A program made the position numbers and the translations under genes. Below the pieces are notes generated by a model, which saw only the letters and a list, made by a program, of their open reading frames with translations, was not told the DNA's origin and did no database searches. 64,000 bases of DNA from Dechloromonas denitrificans (lineage in GTDB: Bacteria > Pseudomonadota > Gammaproteobacteria > Burkholderiales > Rhodocyclaceae): positions 1,860,001-1,924,000 of the forward strand of contig NZ_CP075185.1 in the NCBI RefSeq assembly GCF_020510685.1, read 5' to 3'. Positions 1 to 9,208 of this stretch are shown piece by piece; position 1 is the stretch's first letter, and each line of letters starts with the position of its first letter.

Positions 1-239
<239 letters not shown>

Positions 240-240
240 G

Positions 241-1053
241 TTAGTGCTCCAGGCCGCGGTGCCAGCGCAGCAGATGGTTATTGAGGCGGCTGACCGCGGT
301 GTCGATGAGCAGGCCGAGCAGGCCGATGGTGATCATGCCGGCGATGATCTTGTCCGACCACATGAACTCGCGCGCTTCGAGGATGCGGAAGCCGAGGCCG
401 TCATTGACCGCGATCATCTCGGAAACGATCACGACGATGAAGGCGGTACCGATGCCGATCCGCACGCCGGCCAGGATGTAGGGCGTCGCGGCAGGCAGGA
501 TGACGCGGGTGAACATCGTCCATTGATTGACGCCGAGGTTGCGCGCCGCCCGCAGGTAGATGCCGTCCACCTGCCGGACGCCGGCGATGGTGTTCATCAG
601 CACCGGGAAGAAGGCGCCGATGGCGATCAGGAAGAAGGACGGCGGATTGCCCAGACCGAACCAGAGGATCGCCAGCGGAATGTAGGCGATCGGCGGAATC
701 GGACGCAGGATCTGCATCAGCGGGTTGAACAGGTCGTAGGTGCGCGGGCTGGCGCCCATCAGCAGGCCGAGCGGCAGGGCCAGGCCGGCGCCGATGATGA
801 AACCGGCAATGACGCGGAACAGGCTGGAATAGGCGTCATGCAGCATCTCGCCGGAGAACAGCCAGGCCAGATAGCTCTGGCCGGCTTCCTGCGGTTGCAG
901 CGGCAGCAGGTAGGCCCACCATTTGATGGCGACCGCGGTCGGCGAGGGCAGCAGCACTTCCGAAAACAGGCCGAAGCGCGAGCCGGCTTCCCAAAGGATG
1001 ATCAGGATTGCCGGCACCAGCGCACCGTGGGCGAAGTCTTTCAGTTTTTGCAT
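241..1053 (-). CDS. ABC transporter permease, SsuC/TauC family
   Basis: A 270-residue inner-membrane permease of the BPD_transp_1 family. Hydrophobic segments are spread through the chain, with a periplasmic insertion (about residues 45-65) between the first two. The EAA-type cytoplasmic loop that contacts the ATPase is at about 165-190 ([19 protein letters not shown]). Length and layout match SsuC, TauC and NrtB. A GAGGA ribosome site lies just before the ATG, overlapping the end of the binding-protein gene. It forms an importer with the flanking binding protein and ATPase. Substrate is unknown; members take up nitrate, aliphatic sulfonates, taurine or pyrimidine-like compounds. Confidence 0.88.
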   Translation of the reverse strand: MQKLKDFAHGALVPAILIILWEAGSRFGLFSEVLLPSPTAVAIKWWAYLLPLQPQEAGQSYLAWLFSGEMLHDAYSSLFRVIAGFIIGAGLALPLGLLMGASPRTYDLFNPLMQILRPIPPIAYIPLAILWFGLGNPPSFFLIAIGAFFPVLMNTIAGVRQVDGIYLRAARNLGVNQWTMFTRVILPAATPYILAGVRIGIGTAFIVVIVSEMIAVNDGLGFRILEAREFMWSDKIIAGMITIGLLGLLIDTAVSRLNNHLLRWHRGLEH

Positions 1054-1060
1054 GACGTCC

Positions 1061-2041
1061 TCACTTCACCTTCAGCTCGGCCTTGGCCTTCTGCAGCAGG
1101 TCGAGCTTGACCCACTCGGCGGCCTTCGGCGGCTTGGCCATGCGGCCGACGCCATACTTCTGCATGAAGTCGGTGGTCGTGTCGATGTGCTCGAGGCTGA
1201 CGTCGTAGGTGTAGTCGGCGTTATCCATCGCATCGCGGAAATCCTGCGAGGAGATCTGGCCCTTGAACATCGAGTCGCGGACGTACTTCTCGGCCAGGGC
1301 GGTATCGGTATTGAACAGCGCCGTGGTTTCGACGAAGCACTTCATCAGGCGCTGGGCGACGTCCTTCTTCTCGGTGTACATCTTCTCGGTCATCACCAGC
1401 AGGCGGACCGGCTCGCCCATCTTGGTGGTGTAGGGCTTCATGATCTCGACGCCGAACTTCTTGTTCAGGGCCTGCGAGGATTGCGGTTCGGACTGGCACA
1501 TCGCGTCGATCTGCTTGGCGGCCAGCGCCTGGTTGAGGTCGGCGAAGGCGAGGAAGACGATCTGCACGTCCTTGCCCGGCTTGTCGGACCAGGAGAGGCC
1601 GGCCTTTTCCAGTTCCGCGTAGAGCAGCAGTTCGTGGGCGCCGCCGCGGGTGACGCCGACCTTCTTGCCCTTCATGTCGGCCAGCGACTTGATGCCGCTA
1701 TCGACGCCGGCGACGATGCGTGCGCCACCCTTGGCAAAGCCGGCCACAGTGTAGATCGGCACGCCGTTGGCGCGGCCGGAAATCGCGCCGTCGGAAGCCA
1801 GCGCGGCGATGTCGATCTCGCCGGCGACGATGGCCGGCATGATGTCCGGCCCCTTCGGGAACATCCGTTCCTCGACCTTCAGGTTGTACTTGCCACAGGC
1901 CTCCTTCATGTAGGAGACGGCGCCGTAGTGGGCGAACTTCAGGTTGCCCAGACGGACGACATCGGGGGCCTGGGCCTGGGCGGCGAGCGGGGCGGTGATG
2001 CCAAAGGCAGCGAGCAGGGCAAGACGGATCGACTTGTTCAT
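1061..2041 (-). CDS. ABC transporter periplasmic substrate-binding protein (NMT1/SsuA-like)
   Basis: A 326-residue periplasmic binding protein. The start at 2041 (MNKSIRLALLAAFG) follows a GGAGGAGATATCC ribosome site and gives a clean Sec signal peptide ending near AQA. A longer reading frame to 2263 has no such support. The body shows the NMT1/THI5-like pattern: VVRLGNLKFAHYG near the mature N-terminus, a VAGEIDIAAL segment and a hinge around GKKVGVTRGGAHE. It is the first gene of the importer operon. The family includes nitrate, sulfonate and thiamine-precursor binders, and I cannot choose between these. It probably sets the specificity of the operon and is likely controlled by the repeated operator upstream. 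Confidence 0.85.
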   Translation of the reverse strand: MNKSIRLALLAAFGITAPLAAQAQAPDVVRLGNLKFAHYGAVSYMKEACGKYNLKVEERMFPKGPDIMPAIVAGEIDIAALASDGAISGRANGVPIYTVAGFAKGGARIVAGVDSGIKSLADMKGKKVGVTRGGAHELLLYAELEKAGLSWSDKPGKDVQIVFLAFADLNQALAAKQIDAMCQSEPQSSQALNKKFGVEIMKPYTTKMGEPVRLLVMTEKMYTEKKDVAQRLMKCFVETTALFNTDTALAEKYVRDSMFKGQISSQDFRDAMDNADYTYDVSLEHIDTTTDFMQKYGVGRMAKPPKAAEWVKLDLLQKAKAELKVK

Positions 2042-2074
2042 GGATATCTCCTCCAGTATTTTCGTGGGCCGCGA

Positions 2075-2210
2075 GTGCGGATTGCCGAAATACGTTCGCA
2101 GGAGACGTGCCAGGCCGCTTTTCAGGCATACCAGCCGATTTGGCGGGGGGGGCGGGGCGCGTTTGTGCGGATTGCCGGAATTTTCGGTTTGCCTGGTGCG
2201 GATTACCGCA
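2075..2210. promoter_or_regulatory. Three copies of a GTGCGG-N4-CCGnA operator upstream of the ABC importer
   Basis: Three related 14-16 bp elements lie in the 291-base gap between the importer and the hybrid kinase: GTGCGGATTGCCGAA at 2075-2089, GTGCGGATTGCCGGAA at 2165-2180 and GTGCGGATTACCGCAC at 2196-2211. The third is a perfect inverted repeat (GTGCGG-ATTA-CCGCAC); the others keep one full arm and most of the second. Their starts are 90 and 31 bases apart. This is seen directly. That they bind a dimeric regulator of the importer is inference; the regulator is not in the window. Confidence 0.5.
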
Positions 2211-2332
2211 CAAGGCAAAATAAAAAACGAATGATTACGCGTTGTGGGTTGTCCAATGAGCAATTGTCAGGAATTTGTCTTATGGCAACGTGATAAATTT
2301 CCGGCATAGGATATTTCAGGAGGACGACTGAA

Positions 2333-5300
2333 ATGAGCCACAACATCAGCTTCAGCAGGTTTTCCCTGAACTCGCTGAAGACGCGCATCACGTTGCTGAC
2401 GCTGATTATTTTTCTGTTGAGCATCTGGTCTCTGGCACTTCATTCCGGTGTGCTATTACGCAAGGACATGCAATCCCTCCTGGGCGATCAACAGTTCTCC
2501 ACTGTTTCATTGGTTGCCACGGAAATCAACGACGAGCTCGACAGGCGATTGCATGCCCTCGAAGATGTATCGACCAGGATAAATCCGGATTCGCCGGCTA
2601 ACGTCGCGGCGGCGCAGTCGAAACTCGAAACTCTGCCGGTTTTCCAAGAGCTGTTCAACGGAGGCACCTTCGTTACCGATCCCACCGGTAAAGTGGTTGC
2701 CGCCGTATCGAAATCGGTCGAACGACGCAATATCAGTTACCTCGAGCGCGACTATGTGGCCACTCCGCTCAAGGAGGGCAAGGCGACAATAGGCCAGCCG
2801 GTGATCGGCAAAACACTGGGGCGGCCGATCATCGGCATCGGCGTGCCGATTCGGGCGGCCGGCAGCAAGGTGATCGGTGCCCTGGTCGGGGTGATCGATC
2901 TCAGTCGCCCGAACTTCCTGGACCGGGCCGAAAGAGCGAAATTCGGGCGTTCTGCCAACTATCTGATTGTCGCGCCGCGCCACCGCTTGATCGTTGCGGC
3001 TTCCGACAAAAAACGCGTGATGGAGGTTCTTCCCGTACCCACGGAAAATTCGGTAATCGATCGGTTTTTTCATGGACACGAAGGCTCCGAAGTCCTCGTC
3101 AACTCGCTCGGGGTCGAGATCCTGGCTTCAGTCAAGGGAATCCCAACGGCCGACTGGTACGCCGCCGTGACCTTGCCAACAACCGCCGCTTTCGCGCCGA
3201 TCATCGCGCTGCAGCAGCGTATCTTTCTTGCCACGCTTTTTCTGACCTTGCTGGCTGGCGGGCTGACCTGGTGGGTGCTGGGGCGCCAGCTCGCGCCGCT
3301 CCTGGCGACGGCGAAGGCCCTGGCCGAGTTGTCGGACAGCGATCAGCCGCTGCACCCGCTGCCCGCAACCCGGCAGGATGAAGTCAATCAAGTGGTCGGC
3401 GGTTTCAATCGCCTGGTGGCCGAACTTGAGCGGCGGCGTCAAGCGTTGAAGGAAAGCGAGGAGCTCTATCGAACCGCCTTCCAGACCATCCCCGATCCGG
3501 TCAGCATCACCGACCTTGCCCAAGGTCAGTACATCGAAGTCAACGACAGCTTCACCCGCGTGTTCGGCTGGTCCCGGGATGAATTCATCGGGCGGACCTC
3601 GCGCGAACTGGGGATCTGGCACAACTGGGAACTCCGTTATCCCCTGATCGAGGCAATCCAGACAAACGGCCGCTGTGAAAATATTGAATGCGATTTCAAT
3701 ACCAAGGATGGCAAGGTAATCACCACGCTGGTTTCCGGAACGGTGATCAACCTGGGAGGGAGGCCGTGCATGCTGGCGGTGACGCACGATATTACCGACC
3801 TGCGCCTGGCCGACGAGCGGATGTTGCTCGCCGAGCGCTGTGCCAGAGCTGGCGCCTGGGACTGGGATATACAGACGGGAAAGCTTAGCTGGTCAAAAGG
3901 ATTCTTTGGTCTGTTCGGGCTCGATCCCGCTACCACTCCGGCCAGCTTCGAGGTCTGGCTGGCGGCGCTGCATCCTGAGGACCGGACGGAGGCAGAGCAG
4001 CGCCTTACCGCTGCACTCGAAGAGCGCCAACCGTTGTTCAGCGAATACCGGATTGTGCTGCCGGCTGGCGATATTCGCTGGATCTACGCTTACGGCGATG
4101 TCGCCTACGATACTTCCGGGAAGCCGTTGCGCATGGCGGGCATTTGTCTTGATGCGACGGAACGCAAGCAATTGGTGCTTGAAAAGGCCGATCTGGAGCG
4201 GTTGGTCGCCGAGCGGAAACAAGCCGAGGCCGCGTTGCTCGAGGCGAAGGCCGCCGCCGACACCGCCTCGCAGGCAAAGAGCGCCTTCCTTGCCAATATG
4301 AGTCACGAAATTCGGACACCGATGAATGCCATCATCGGGCTGACGCATCTGCTTCGCAAACAGGACTGCGCCCCGGAGCATGCCGACAAGCTGAACAAAA
4401 TATCGAGCGCCGCCAACCATTTGCTGGGCATCATCAACGACATTCTCGATTTCTCGAAAATCGAAGCGGGCAAGATTCAACTCGAAGAACGTGACGTCGA
4501 TGTGCGAGCGATCGCCATCAACGTCACATCGATGCTGACCGAAGTGGTTGAGGCCAAGGGCGTTCAATTGCGGACCGAGTTCGGCGAGTTTCCGCATCGC
4601 CTGCGTGGCGATCCGACCCGTCTGACCCAGTCATTGCTCAATTTGGCCAGCAATGCCGTGAAGTTTACGTCAGCCGGATCGGTCACCCTGCGCGTCTTGA
4701 ACATTGCCGAAACCCCTGAATGGGTGACCGTCCGCTTTGAGGTTATTGATACCGGTATCGGCATTTCTTCGGAACTCATCCCGCGGCTGTTTTCGCCTTT
4801 CCAGCAGGCCGACCAAGCAATTACGCGCAATTTCGGTGGTACCGGACTCGGCCTGGCGATTACCCGGCGCCTGGCTGAGTTGATGGGCGGCGCGGCAGGG
4901 GCCGAAAGTACGCCGGGGGCGGGTAGCACTTTCTGGTTTTCGGCCAGCCTGGCGCGCTGTAACGAAATTCATGTCGAATCTGCACCGGTCACGACCGAGA
5001 ATGCCGAAGGAATTTTGACTAGGGACTTCAGCGGGCTGCGTCTGTTGCTGGTCGAAGACAATCTGATCAACCAGGAAATCGCCCAGGAGATTCTTGCCGA
5101 TGTCGGCATCGCCGTCGATGTCGCCGAAGACGGCCAGGTGGCGGTCGAGATGATGGCGCGCGCCGGCCCCGAAACCTACGAGCTGATTCTGATGGATATG
5201 CAAATGCCGAGAATGGGCGGGGTGGAAGCAACAATGCAGATTCGCAAGCTGCCGGTGGCGACCGGTATTCCGATCATCGCGATGACCGCCAATGCCTTCA

Positions 5301-5419
5301 GTGAGGACAGGGATCGCTGTTTGGCGGTGGGAATGAACGACTTCGTTGCCAAGCCGGTCGATCCCGAGCGACTGTACGCGACCTTGCTGAAGTGGTTGCG
5401 GCTGCCAAGACTGGTGTAA
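2333..5419 (+). CDS. Hybrid sensor histidine kinase (CACHE-HAMP-PAS-PAS-HisKA-HATPase-REC)
   Basis: A 1028-residue membrane sensor. TM1 is at about 18-38 and TM2 at about 293-315, enclosing a periplasmic double-CACHE-like domain. HAMP is at about 312-365, two PAS/PAC domains at about 370-490 and 497-612, and a coiled coil at 612-645. HisKA has phospho-acceptor H658 in MSHEIRTPMNAI. The HATPase has DTGIGIS from 806 and GTGLGLAI further on. The C-terminal receiver has D955 in LILMDMQMPRMGG. A strong AGGAGG site precedes the ATG. There is no adjacent response regulator or Hpt gene, so its output partner lies elsewhere. It converges on the end of the nos operon. The ligand is unknown; CACHE domains usually bind small organic molecules. 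Confidence 0.9.
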   Translation: MSHNISFSRFSLNSLKTRITLLTLIIFLLSIWSLALHSGVLLRKDMQSLLGDQQFSTVSLVATEINDELDRRLHALEDVSTRINPDSPANVAAAQSKLETLPVFQELFNGGTFVTDPTGKVVAAVSKSVERRNISYLERDYVATPLKEGKATIGQPVIGKTLGRPIIGIGVPIRAAGSKVIGALVGVIDLSRPNFLDRAERAKFGRSANYLIVAPRHRLIVAASDKKRVMEVLPVPTENSVIDRFFHGHEGSEVLVNSLGVEILASVKGIPTADWYAAVTLPTTAAFAPIIALQQRIFLATLFLTLLAGGLTWWVLGRQLAPLLATAKALAELSDSDQPLHPLPATRQDEVNQVVGGFNRLVAELERRRQALKESEELYRTAFQTIPDPVSITDLAQGQYIEVNDSFTRVFGWSRDEFIGRTSRELGIWHNWELRYPLIEAIQTNGRCENIECDFNTKDGKVITTLVSGTVINLGGRPCMLAVTHDITDLRLADERMLLAERCARAGAWDWDIQTGKLSWSKGFFGLFGLDPATTPASFEVWLAALHPEDRTEAEQRLTAALEERQPLFSEYRIVLPAGDIRWIYAYGDVAYDTSGKPLRMAGICLDATERKQLVLEKADLERLVAERKQAEAALLEAKAAADTASQAKSAFLANMSHEIRTPMNAIIGLTHLLRKQDCAPEHADKLNKISSAANHLLGIINDILDFSKIEAGKIQLEERDVDVRAIAINVTSMLTEVVEAKGVQLRTEFGEFPHRLRGDPTRLTQSLLNLASNAVKFTSAGSVTLRVLNIAETPEWVTVRFEVIDTGIGISSELIPRLFSPFQQADQAITRNFGGTGLGLAITRRLAELMGGAAGAESTPGAGSTFWFSASLARCNEIHVESAPVTTENAEGILTRDFSGLRLLLVEDNLINQEIAQEILADVGIAVDVAEDGQVAVEMMARAGPETYELILMDMQMPRMGGVEATMQIRKLPVATGIPIIAMTANAFSEDRDRCLAVGMNDFVAKPVDPERLYATLLKWLRLPRLV

Positions 5420-5504
5420 TGGCGGAATTTCCCCGTCGATTGCCGGTGCGTTTCTGTTTCGCCGGATGACGCAGCGCGTTGAATGTCCGGAAAATGCAGC
5501 CGGC

Positions 5505-5999
5505 TTAGTTTTTCAGCAGTTTTTCCGTTACCGCATCGAGATCGGCTTTCTTGATCAGGCCCAGTTTCTTCTCGATGACCTTGCCGTTACGGTCGATGAA
5601 CAGCGTGAAGGGCAGGCCGCCCTTGGTATTGGCCAGCGCCTGCATCAGCGGGATGCCTTTTTCCTTGGCGACGAAGACCGGATAGTCCATTTCGTAGGCC
5701 TTGGCGAATTCCCTGGCCGGTTCGGCCTTGTCCTCGATACCGATGCCGAGGACCTCGATCTTGCCCTTGTGGGCGGCGCGGAACCTGATCAGTTCGGGAA
5801 TCTCGGCCCGGCAGGGACCGCACCAGCGGGCCCAGAAATTGACGACCAGCGGCTTGCCCCTGTAGCGCTCCAGCGCCACCGGCTTGTCGTCGAGATCATT
5901 GAGCGTGGCGGCGAACAGCGGGGCCGAGGAGGGTTGCTCCTGGGCGGCACTCAAGGTCGAAAAAAGGGCAAGAACCAGGGCGGACAGAAGGTTTTTCAA
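5505..5999 (-). CDS. TlpA/DsbE-like periplasmic thioredoxin, last gene of the nos operon
   Basis: A 164-residue thiol-disulfide oxidoreductase. The start is taken as TTG at 5999, because this codon overlaps the nosY stop (TTGA) and opens a good Sec signal peptide ending near LSAAQ. The mature part is a TlpA-type thioredoxin fold with the active site WARWCGPC, followed by a segment with cis-proline (GGLPFTLFID). Proteins of this kind reduce apo-cytochrome cysteines or copper-binding thiols in the periplasm. As the last gene after nosY it may keep CuA cysteines of NosZ or NosL thiols reduced; that role is inference. It could also serve cytochrome c maturation generally. Confidence 0.85.
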   Translation of the reverse strand: MKNLLSALVLALFSTLSAAQEQPSSAPLFAATLNDLDDKPVALERYRGKPLVVNFWARWCGPCRAEIPELIRFRAAHKGKIEVLGIGIEDKAEPAREFAKAYEMDYPVFVAKEKGIPLMQALANTKGGLPFTLFIDRNGKVIEKKLGLIKKADLDAVTEKLLKN

Positions 6000-6823
6000 G
6001 GCAGATCGCCACGGCGGAAAATGAAGTAGCCGATGGTAGCACTGAGCAGGCCGAGCGCCGCCGGGTAGGCCAGCGCGAAAACCTTGTAGCCGGCCACCCC
6101 GAAGAGGTCGAGAATGACGTAGGCGGAGGGGCCGAGGACGATCAGTTGCGGATCGAACAGGGCCAGCGCGGCGGTCCGGAATACCTGCAAAGGGTTGGCC
6201 AGGGCCAGCGTGACGGCGAATTCCGGCGAGACCTTGCCCTGGATCATCACGCCGAGCAGGATCAGGTCGAGGAAGAGCAGCAGCACCAGCCAGACCATGA
6301 AGGCGGCACCTTGCGCCATGTCGGTGGTGCGGGCGACGGCTGAAATGAGCATGCCGATGCCGAGGAAGCACATCGCCATCACGGCGAGCAGGGCGGTGTA
6401 ATAGCCGAACATTTCCCAGGGTACTTCGATGCCCTGAATGGTCGCCCAGCCGACGGCACCCAGCATGGCCAGAAAAACCGGGGCGAAGACAACGATGTAG
6501 CGGCCGACGATCTTGCCCCAGAACCAGGCGGAGAGCGAGACGGGCAGCGACAGCAGGTATTCGAAGACGCCCGCTTCACGGTCGCCGGCCACCGAACGGA
6601 CCGTCGTGATCAGGACGAAAATCGGCAGGATGGCCATGGTCAGCTGAATATAGGTGACGAGCAGGCGGGACAGGCCGATGAAGCCAAGGACCCGCGATTC
6701 GGTCAGGCCGAAGAGGAAGAGCAGGGCGACGATGCCACCGAAGACCAGGGTGTAGATCTGAAACCAGCGGGCGCGCAGGGATTCGACGATATCGAGTTTG
6801 GCAGTCAGCCACAGTTGCTTCAT
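5996..6823 (-). CDS. nosY: NosY, ABC-2 type permease of the NosDFY copper-cluster assembly complex
   Basis: A 275-residue ABC-2 permease with about six membrane segments and an N-terminal cytoplasmic lead (MKQLWLTAKLDIVESLRARW). The segment TTVRSVAGDREAGVFEYLLS is typical of NosY. It pairs with the NosF ATPase two genes upstream, and together with periplasmic NosD these proteins form the transporter-like machine needed to build the CuZ cluster of N2O reductase. It begins one base after the nosL stop and its own stop overlaps the TTG of the thioredoxin gene, so the genes are tightly coupled. The call rests on family pattern plus unambiguous operon context. Confidence 0.93.
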   Translation of the reverse strand: MKQLWLTAKLDIVESLRARWFQIYTLVFGGIVALLFLFGLTESRVLGFIGLSRLLVTYIQLTMAILPIFVLITTVRSVAGDREAGVFEYLLSLPVSLSAWFWGKIVGRYIVVFAPVFLAMLGAVGWATIQGIEVPWEMFGYYTALLAVMAMCFLGIGMLISAVARTTDMAQGAAFMVWLVLLLFLDLILLGVMIQGKVSPEFAVTLALANPLQVFRTAALALFDPQLIVLGPSAYVILDLFGVAGYKVFALAYPAALGLLSATIGYFIFRRGDLP

Positions 6824-7312
6824 TTATTTGCCTTTGGCCAGCGTGTGCTGGCGCATGTCGGTGAAATCGAGGCTGCCGGGCATCGGAATGGAGACGGCAG
6901 CGAAGTTGTAGCCCATCGGCGAGGTCTTGGTAATGAAATGCGCCCGCTTCGGGTCCAGCCAGTTCATTTGTTCCCGGCTCTTGCTGTTGAAGTCGGCCAC
7001 CCAGATCCGGGTGGCTGGGTCGGCCAGCCACGGGTAGCGGTCGACCTTCTCCTTCAGCCAGAAGGCCAGGCAGCCGGGATCGTCGAATTTGAATACCGTG
7101 TTATCCGGCCCGCCACGCACCTGGGCGGCAAACCGGCGGTCGGAGATGACCATGCTGCAACGGACACAGGTGTCGCGGTCCCATTTTATTTCGGCCATGC
7201 CTTCCGGCCAGTCGTCCTTTTTGCAGCCGGACAGGGCGGCGGCGAGCGGCGTCAGCAACAGGCCGCCGATGCCGAGCCGGCCGAGAAATTCGCGGCGCTG
7301 GCTATCGCACAT
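6824..7312 (-). CDS. nosL: NosL, copper chaperone lipoprotein for N2O reductase
   Basis: A 162-residue lipoprotein. The start at 7312 is two bases past the nosF stop; a longer frame to 7420 runs into nosF and is rejected. The N-terminus has an RREFLGR twin-arginine-like motif followed by a hydrophobic stretch and the lipobox LSGC, so it may be a Tat-exported lipoprotein. The family signature CVRCSM, a Cu(I)-binding CxxC-M site, follows at about residues 47-52. NosL delivers Cu(I) to the NosDFY complex for CuZ assembly. It sits between nosF and nosY here, whereas many clusters place it after nosY. Identification is firm. Confidence 0.92.
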   Translation of the reverse strand: MCDSQRREFLGRLGIGGLLLTPLAAALSGCKKDDWPEGMAEIKWDRDTCVRCSMVISDRRFAAQVRGGPDNTVFKFDDPGCLAFWLKEKVDRYPWLADPATRIWVADFNSKSREQMNWLDPKRAHFITKTSPMGYNFAAVSIPMPGSLDFTDMRQHTLAKGK

Positions 7313-7314
7313 GA

Positions 7315-8172
7315 TCAGGCCTTGGTTTCGGCCAGCGACAGGTCGCTGACCAGCCCGGTGTACCGGGAAACGATGCCGAGGAAACGCAGTCGGTCCGGCC
7401 CGGCGATTTCGCCTTCCCATACCCGGTTGTCGTCGCGGCTGGTGAATTTCCAGCCGTCCAGCGCCTTGGCGAAGGCCGGCTCGAAGCGCTGCAGCACGAT
7501 ACGGCAGTTGAGGACGGCGGTCAGCGAAACCGCATCGGTGACCTTGTCGTCGAGCACCACCTTGCCGGTATCCATTTCGATCACCCGATTGACCAGGGAC
7601 GATACTTCGTCGAGACGGTGGCTGGAGATGATCATCGTGGCATCGTCGAGGCGTTCGGCCAGCAGGTCGAAGAAAATCTTGCGCGCTTCGGGATCGAGAT
7701 TGGCGGCCGGCTCATCCATCACCAGCACGGTAGCGTCGCGACCGAGGGCGATGGCGATCAGCAGCTTCTGTTTCATGCCGCCGGACAGACGCACGAATTG
7801 CCGGGAGAGAATGCTGTCGAGATCCAGCCCGAGCCGTTTGGCGATCTGGTGGATGTGCTGCGGGTCGGTGCCGCACAGCGCGGCGGAGAACTCGATCAGC
7901 TGGCCGACCGGCATTTTCAGTGGCGGCGGCAGCTGCGGCACGAAACCGATATTGCCGAGCACCTCGGTGCGGTTGCTGCGCGGGTCGAGGCCGTTGATGC
8001 TGACGCTGCCTTCGAAGGTGTATTCGCCGAGCAGGCAGCGGATCAGGGTGGTCTTGCCGGCGCCGTTCGAGCCGATCAGCGCGACGCGCTCGCCGAGGCC
8101 GATATTGAGGTTGATGCCGTCGAGCACGCGAGCCCGGCGGAAATTCTTGGCAACATTGGTGAACTGGATCAT
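7315..8172 (-). CDS. nosF: NosF, ATP-binding subunit of NosDFY
   Basis: A 285-residue ABC ATPase. Walker A is GSNGAGKTT at about residues 34-42, the signature is LSGGMKQKL, Walker B is VLVMDEPAANLD, and the H-loop is in IISSHRLDE. The C-terminal 80 residues form the extra domain common to NosF. It drives the NosDFY complex that supplies sulfur and copper components for the CuZ cluster. The gene lies between nosH and nosL; a 52-base gap separates it from nosH, while nosL begins two bases after its stop. Nothing abnormal is seen in the catalytic motifs. Confidence 0.94.
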   Translation of the reverse strand: MIQFTNVAKNFRRARVLDGINLNIGLGERVALIGSNGAGKTTLIRCLLGEYTFEGSVSINGLDPRSNRTEVLGNIGFVPQLPPPLKMPVGQLIEFSAALCGTDPQHIHQIAKRLGLDLDSILSRQFVRLSGGMKQKLLIAIALGRDATVLVMDEPAANLDPEARKIFFDLLAERLDDATMIISSHRLDEVSSLVNRVIEMDTGKVVLDDKVTDAVSLTAVLNCRIVLQRFEPAFAKALDGWKFTSRDDNRVWEGEIAGPDRLRFLGIVSRYTGLVSDLSLAETKA

Positions 8173-8224
8173 GGCTTCAATTATAGGGAGGCTGCTGCGT
8201 TCGACTTTGAATTTTGATCAAAAA

Positions 8225-9208
8225 TCAGAGCAGCTTTTGTAGGCCCTTGACCTCGAAGGTCAGCGAACCGGTTGGGCAGGCGTCGACGCAGAGTCCGCAA
8301 CGGGTACAGTCCGGCCCGATGGGAACTTCGAGATCGACGGCCCGTCCCTTGATGACGGTATCCAGCACGTGCGGCACCAGACAGACTTTGCGGCAATCGC
8401 CCTCGTGGAAGCAGCCGTCGAGCTTGTACTTGATGCGGACCGGCGAAATGATGCCAACCACGCCGTAGGTCAGGCCGATAGGGCAGGCGTAGCGGCACCA
8501 GGCGCGGCGCGAGAAAAAGACCTCGAAAAAGAGCAGGGCCAGTACCCAGAGCAGGGCCAGGCCGGGACCATAGACCAGGGCGCGGGAGACAATGCCGGTC
8601 GGCGAAATGGCTTCATAGACGGTGTACCCGGTGCCCAGGGCGAGCAGCGCAAAGATGACCCAGAACACGGTGCGCAAGCGGCGGTCCATGGTCTGGTCGG
8701 TGACCAGCTTCTTCTTGGCGAGGAAAAGGTGCAGCTTTTCAGCCCATTCGGCCAGCAGATGGTAGGGGCAAACCCAGGAGCAGAAGGTGCGGCCGCCGAG
8801 CAGTCCCCACAACAGCAATACCGTGCCGGTCCCGATGATCAGATTGTTGATGATGTGCTTGTGGGCCAGCATGACCTGCAGGGCCGAGTTGAGGTCGATC
8901 AGGTGGAAGCCGACAAAACGGGAAGCGGTCAGCGCACCTTCGAGAATCTGGATATCGAGGGAAAACGACAGGGTGAACAGCAGGTTGGCAGCGATCAACG
9001 TGATCCAGCGGCGATTGCGCCACTTGGTCGATTTGACTTCGTGCGCCCGCATGTGGCTCTTGGTGGCCTGCAAGTCCTGCTTGTTGGTCATCCGCTTCAT
9101 GATGTGCACTTGCTGTGCCCGCTCGGTGATTTTCTCCGGCTTCCGCGGTTCCCAGCCGAACATGATTTTGATCTGTTCGGTAAATCGGCGCTTCAGAACG
9201 TCGCTCAT
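8225..9208 (-). CDS. nosH: NosH, NapH-like membrane ferredoxin (quinol dehydrogenase) of the nos operon
   Basis: A 327-residue polytopic membrane iron-sulfur protein. About four membrane segments carry the two NapH-type motifs CSWVCPYH and CRYACPIG. The C-terminus has a CTRCGLCVDACPTG 4Fe-4S ferredoxin site preceded by further cysteines (CFHEGDCRKVC). In the NapGH model, the H subunit takes electrons from (mena)quinol and passes them to the G subunit. In clade II clusters that lack nosR, the NosGH pair is the proposed electron route to NosZ through c-type cytochromes. Its start overlaps the nosG stop by four bases, so the two subunits are coupled. Confidence 0.9.
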   Translation of the reverse strand: MSDVLKRRFTEQIKIMFGWEPRKPEKITERAQQVHIMKRMTNKQDLQATKSHMRAHEVKSTKWRNRRWITLIAANLLFTLSFSLDIQILEGALTASRFVGFHLIDLNSALQVMLAHKHIINNLIIGTGTVLLLWGLLGGRTFCSWVCPYHLLAEWAEKLHLFLAKKKLVTDQTMDRRLRTVFWVIFALLALGTGYTVYEAISPTGIVSRALVYGPGLALLWVLALLFFEVFFSRRAWCRYACPIGLTYGVVGIISPVRIKYKLDGCFHEGDCRKVCLVPHVLDTVIKGRAVDLEVPIGPDCTRCGLCVDACPTGSLTFEVKGLQKLL

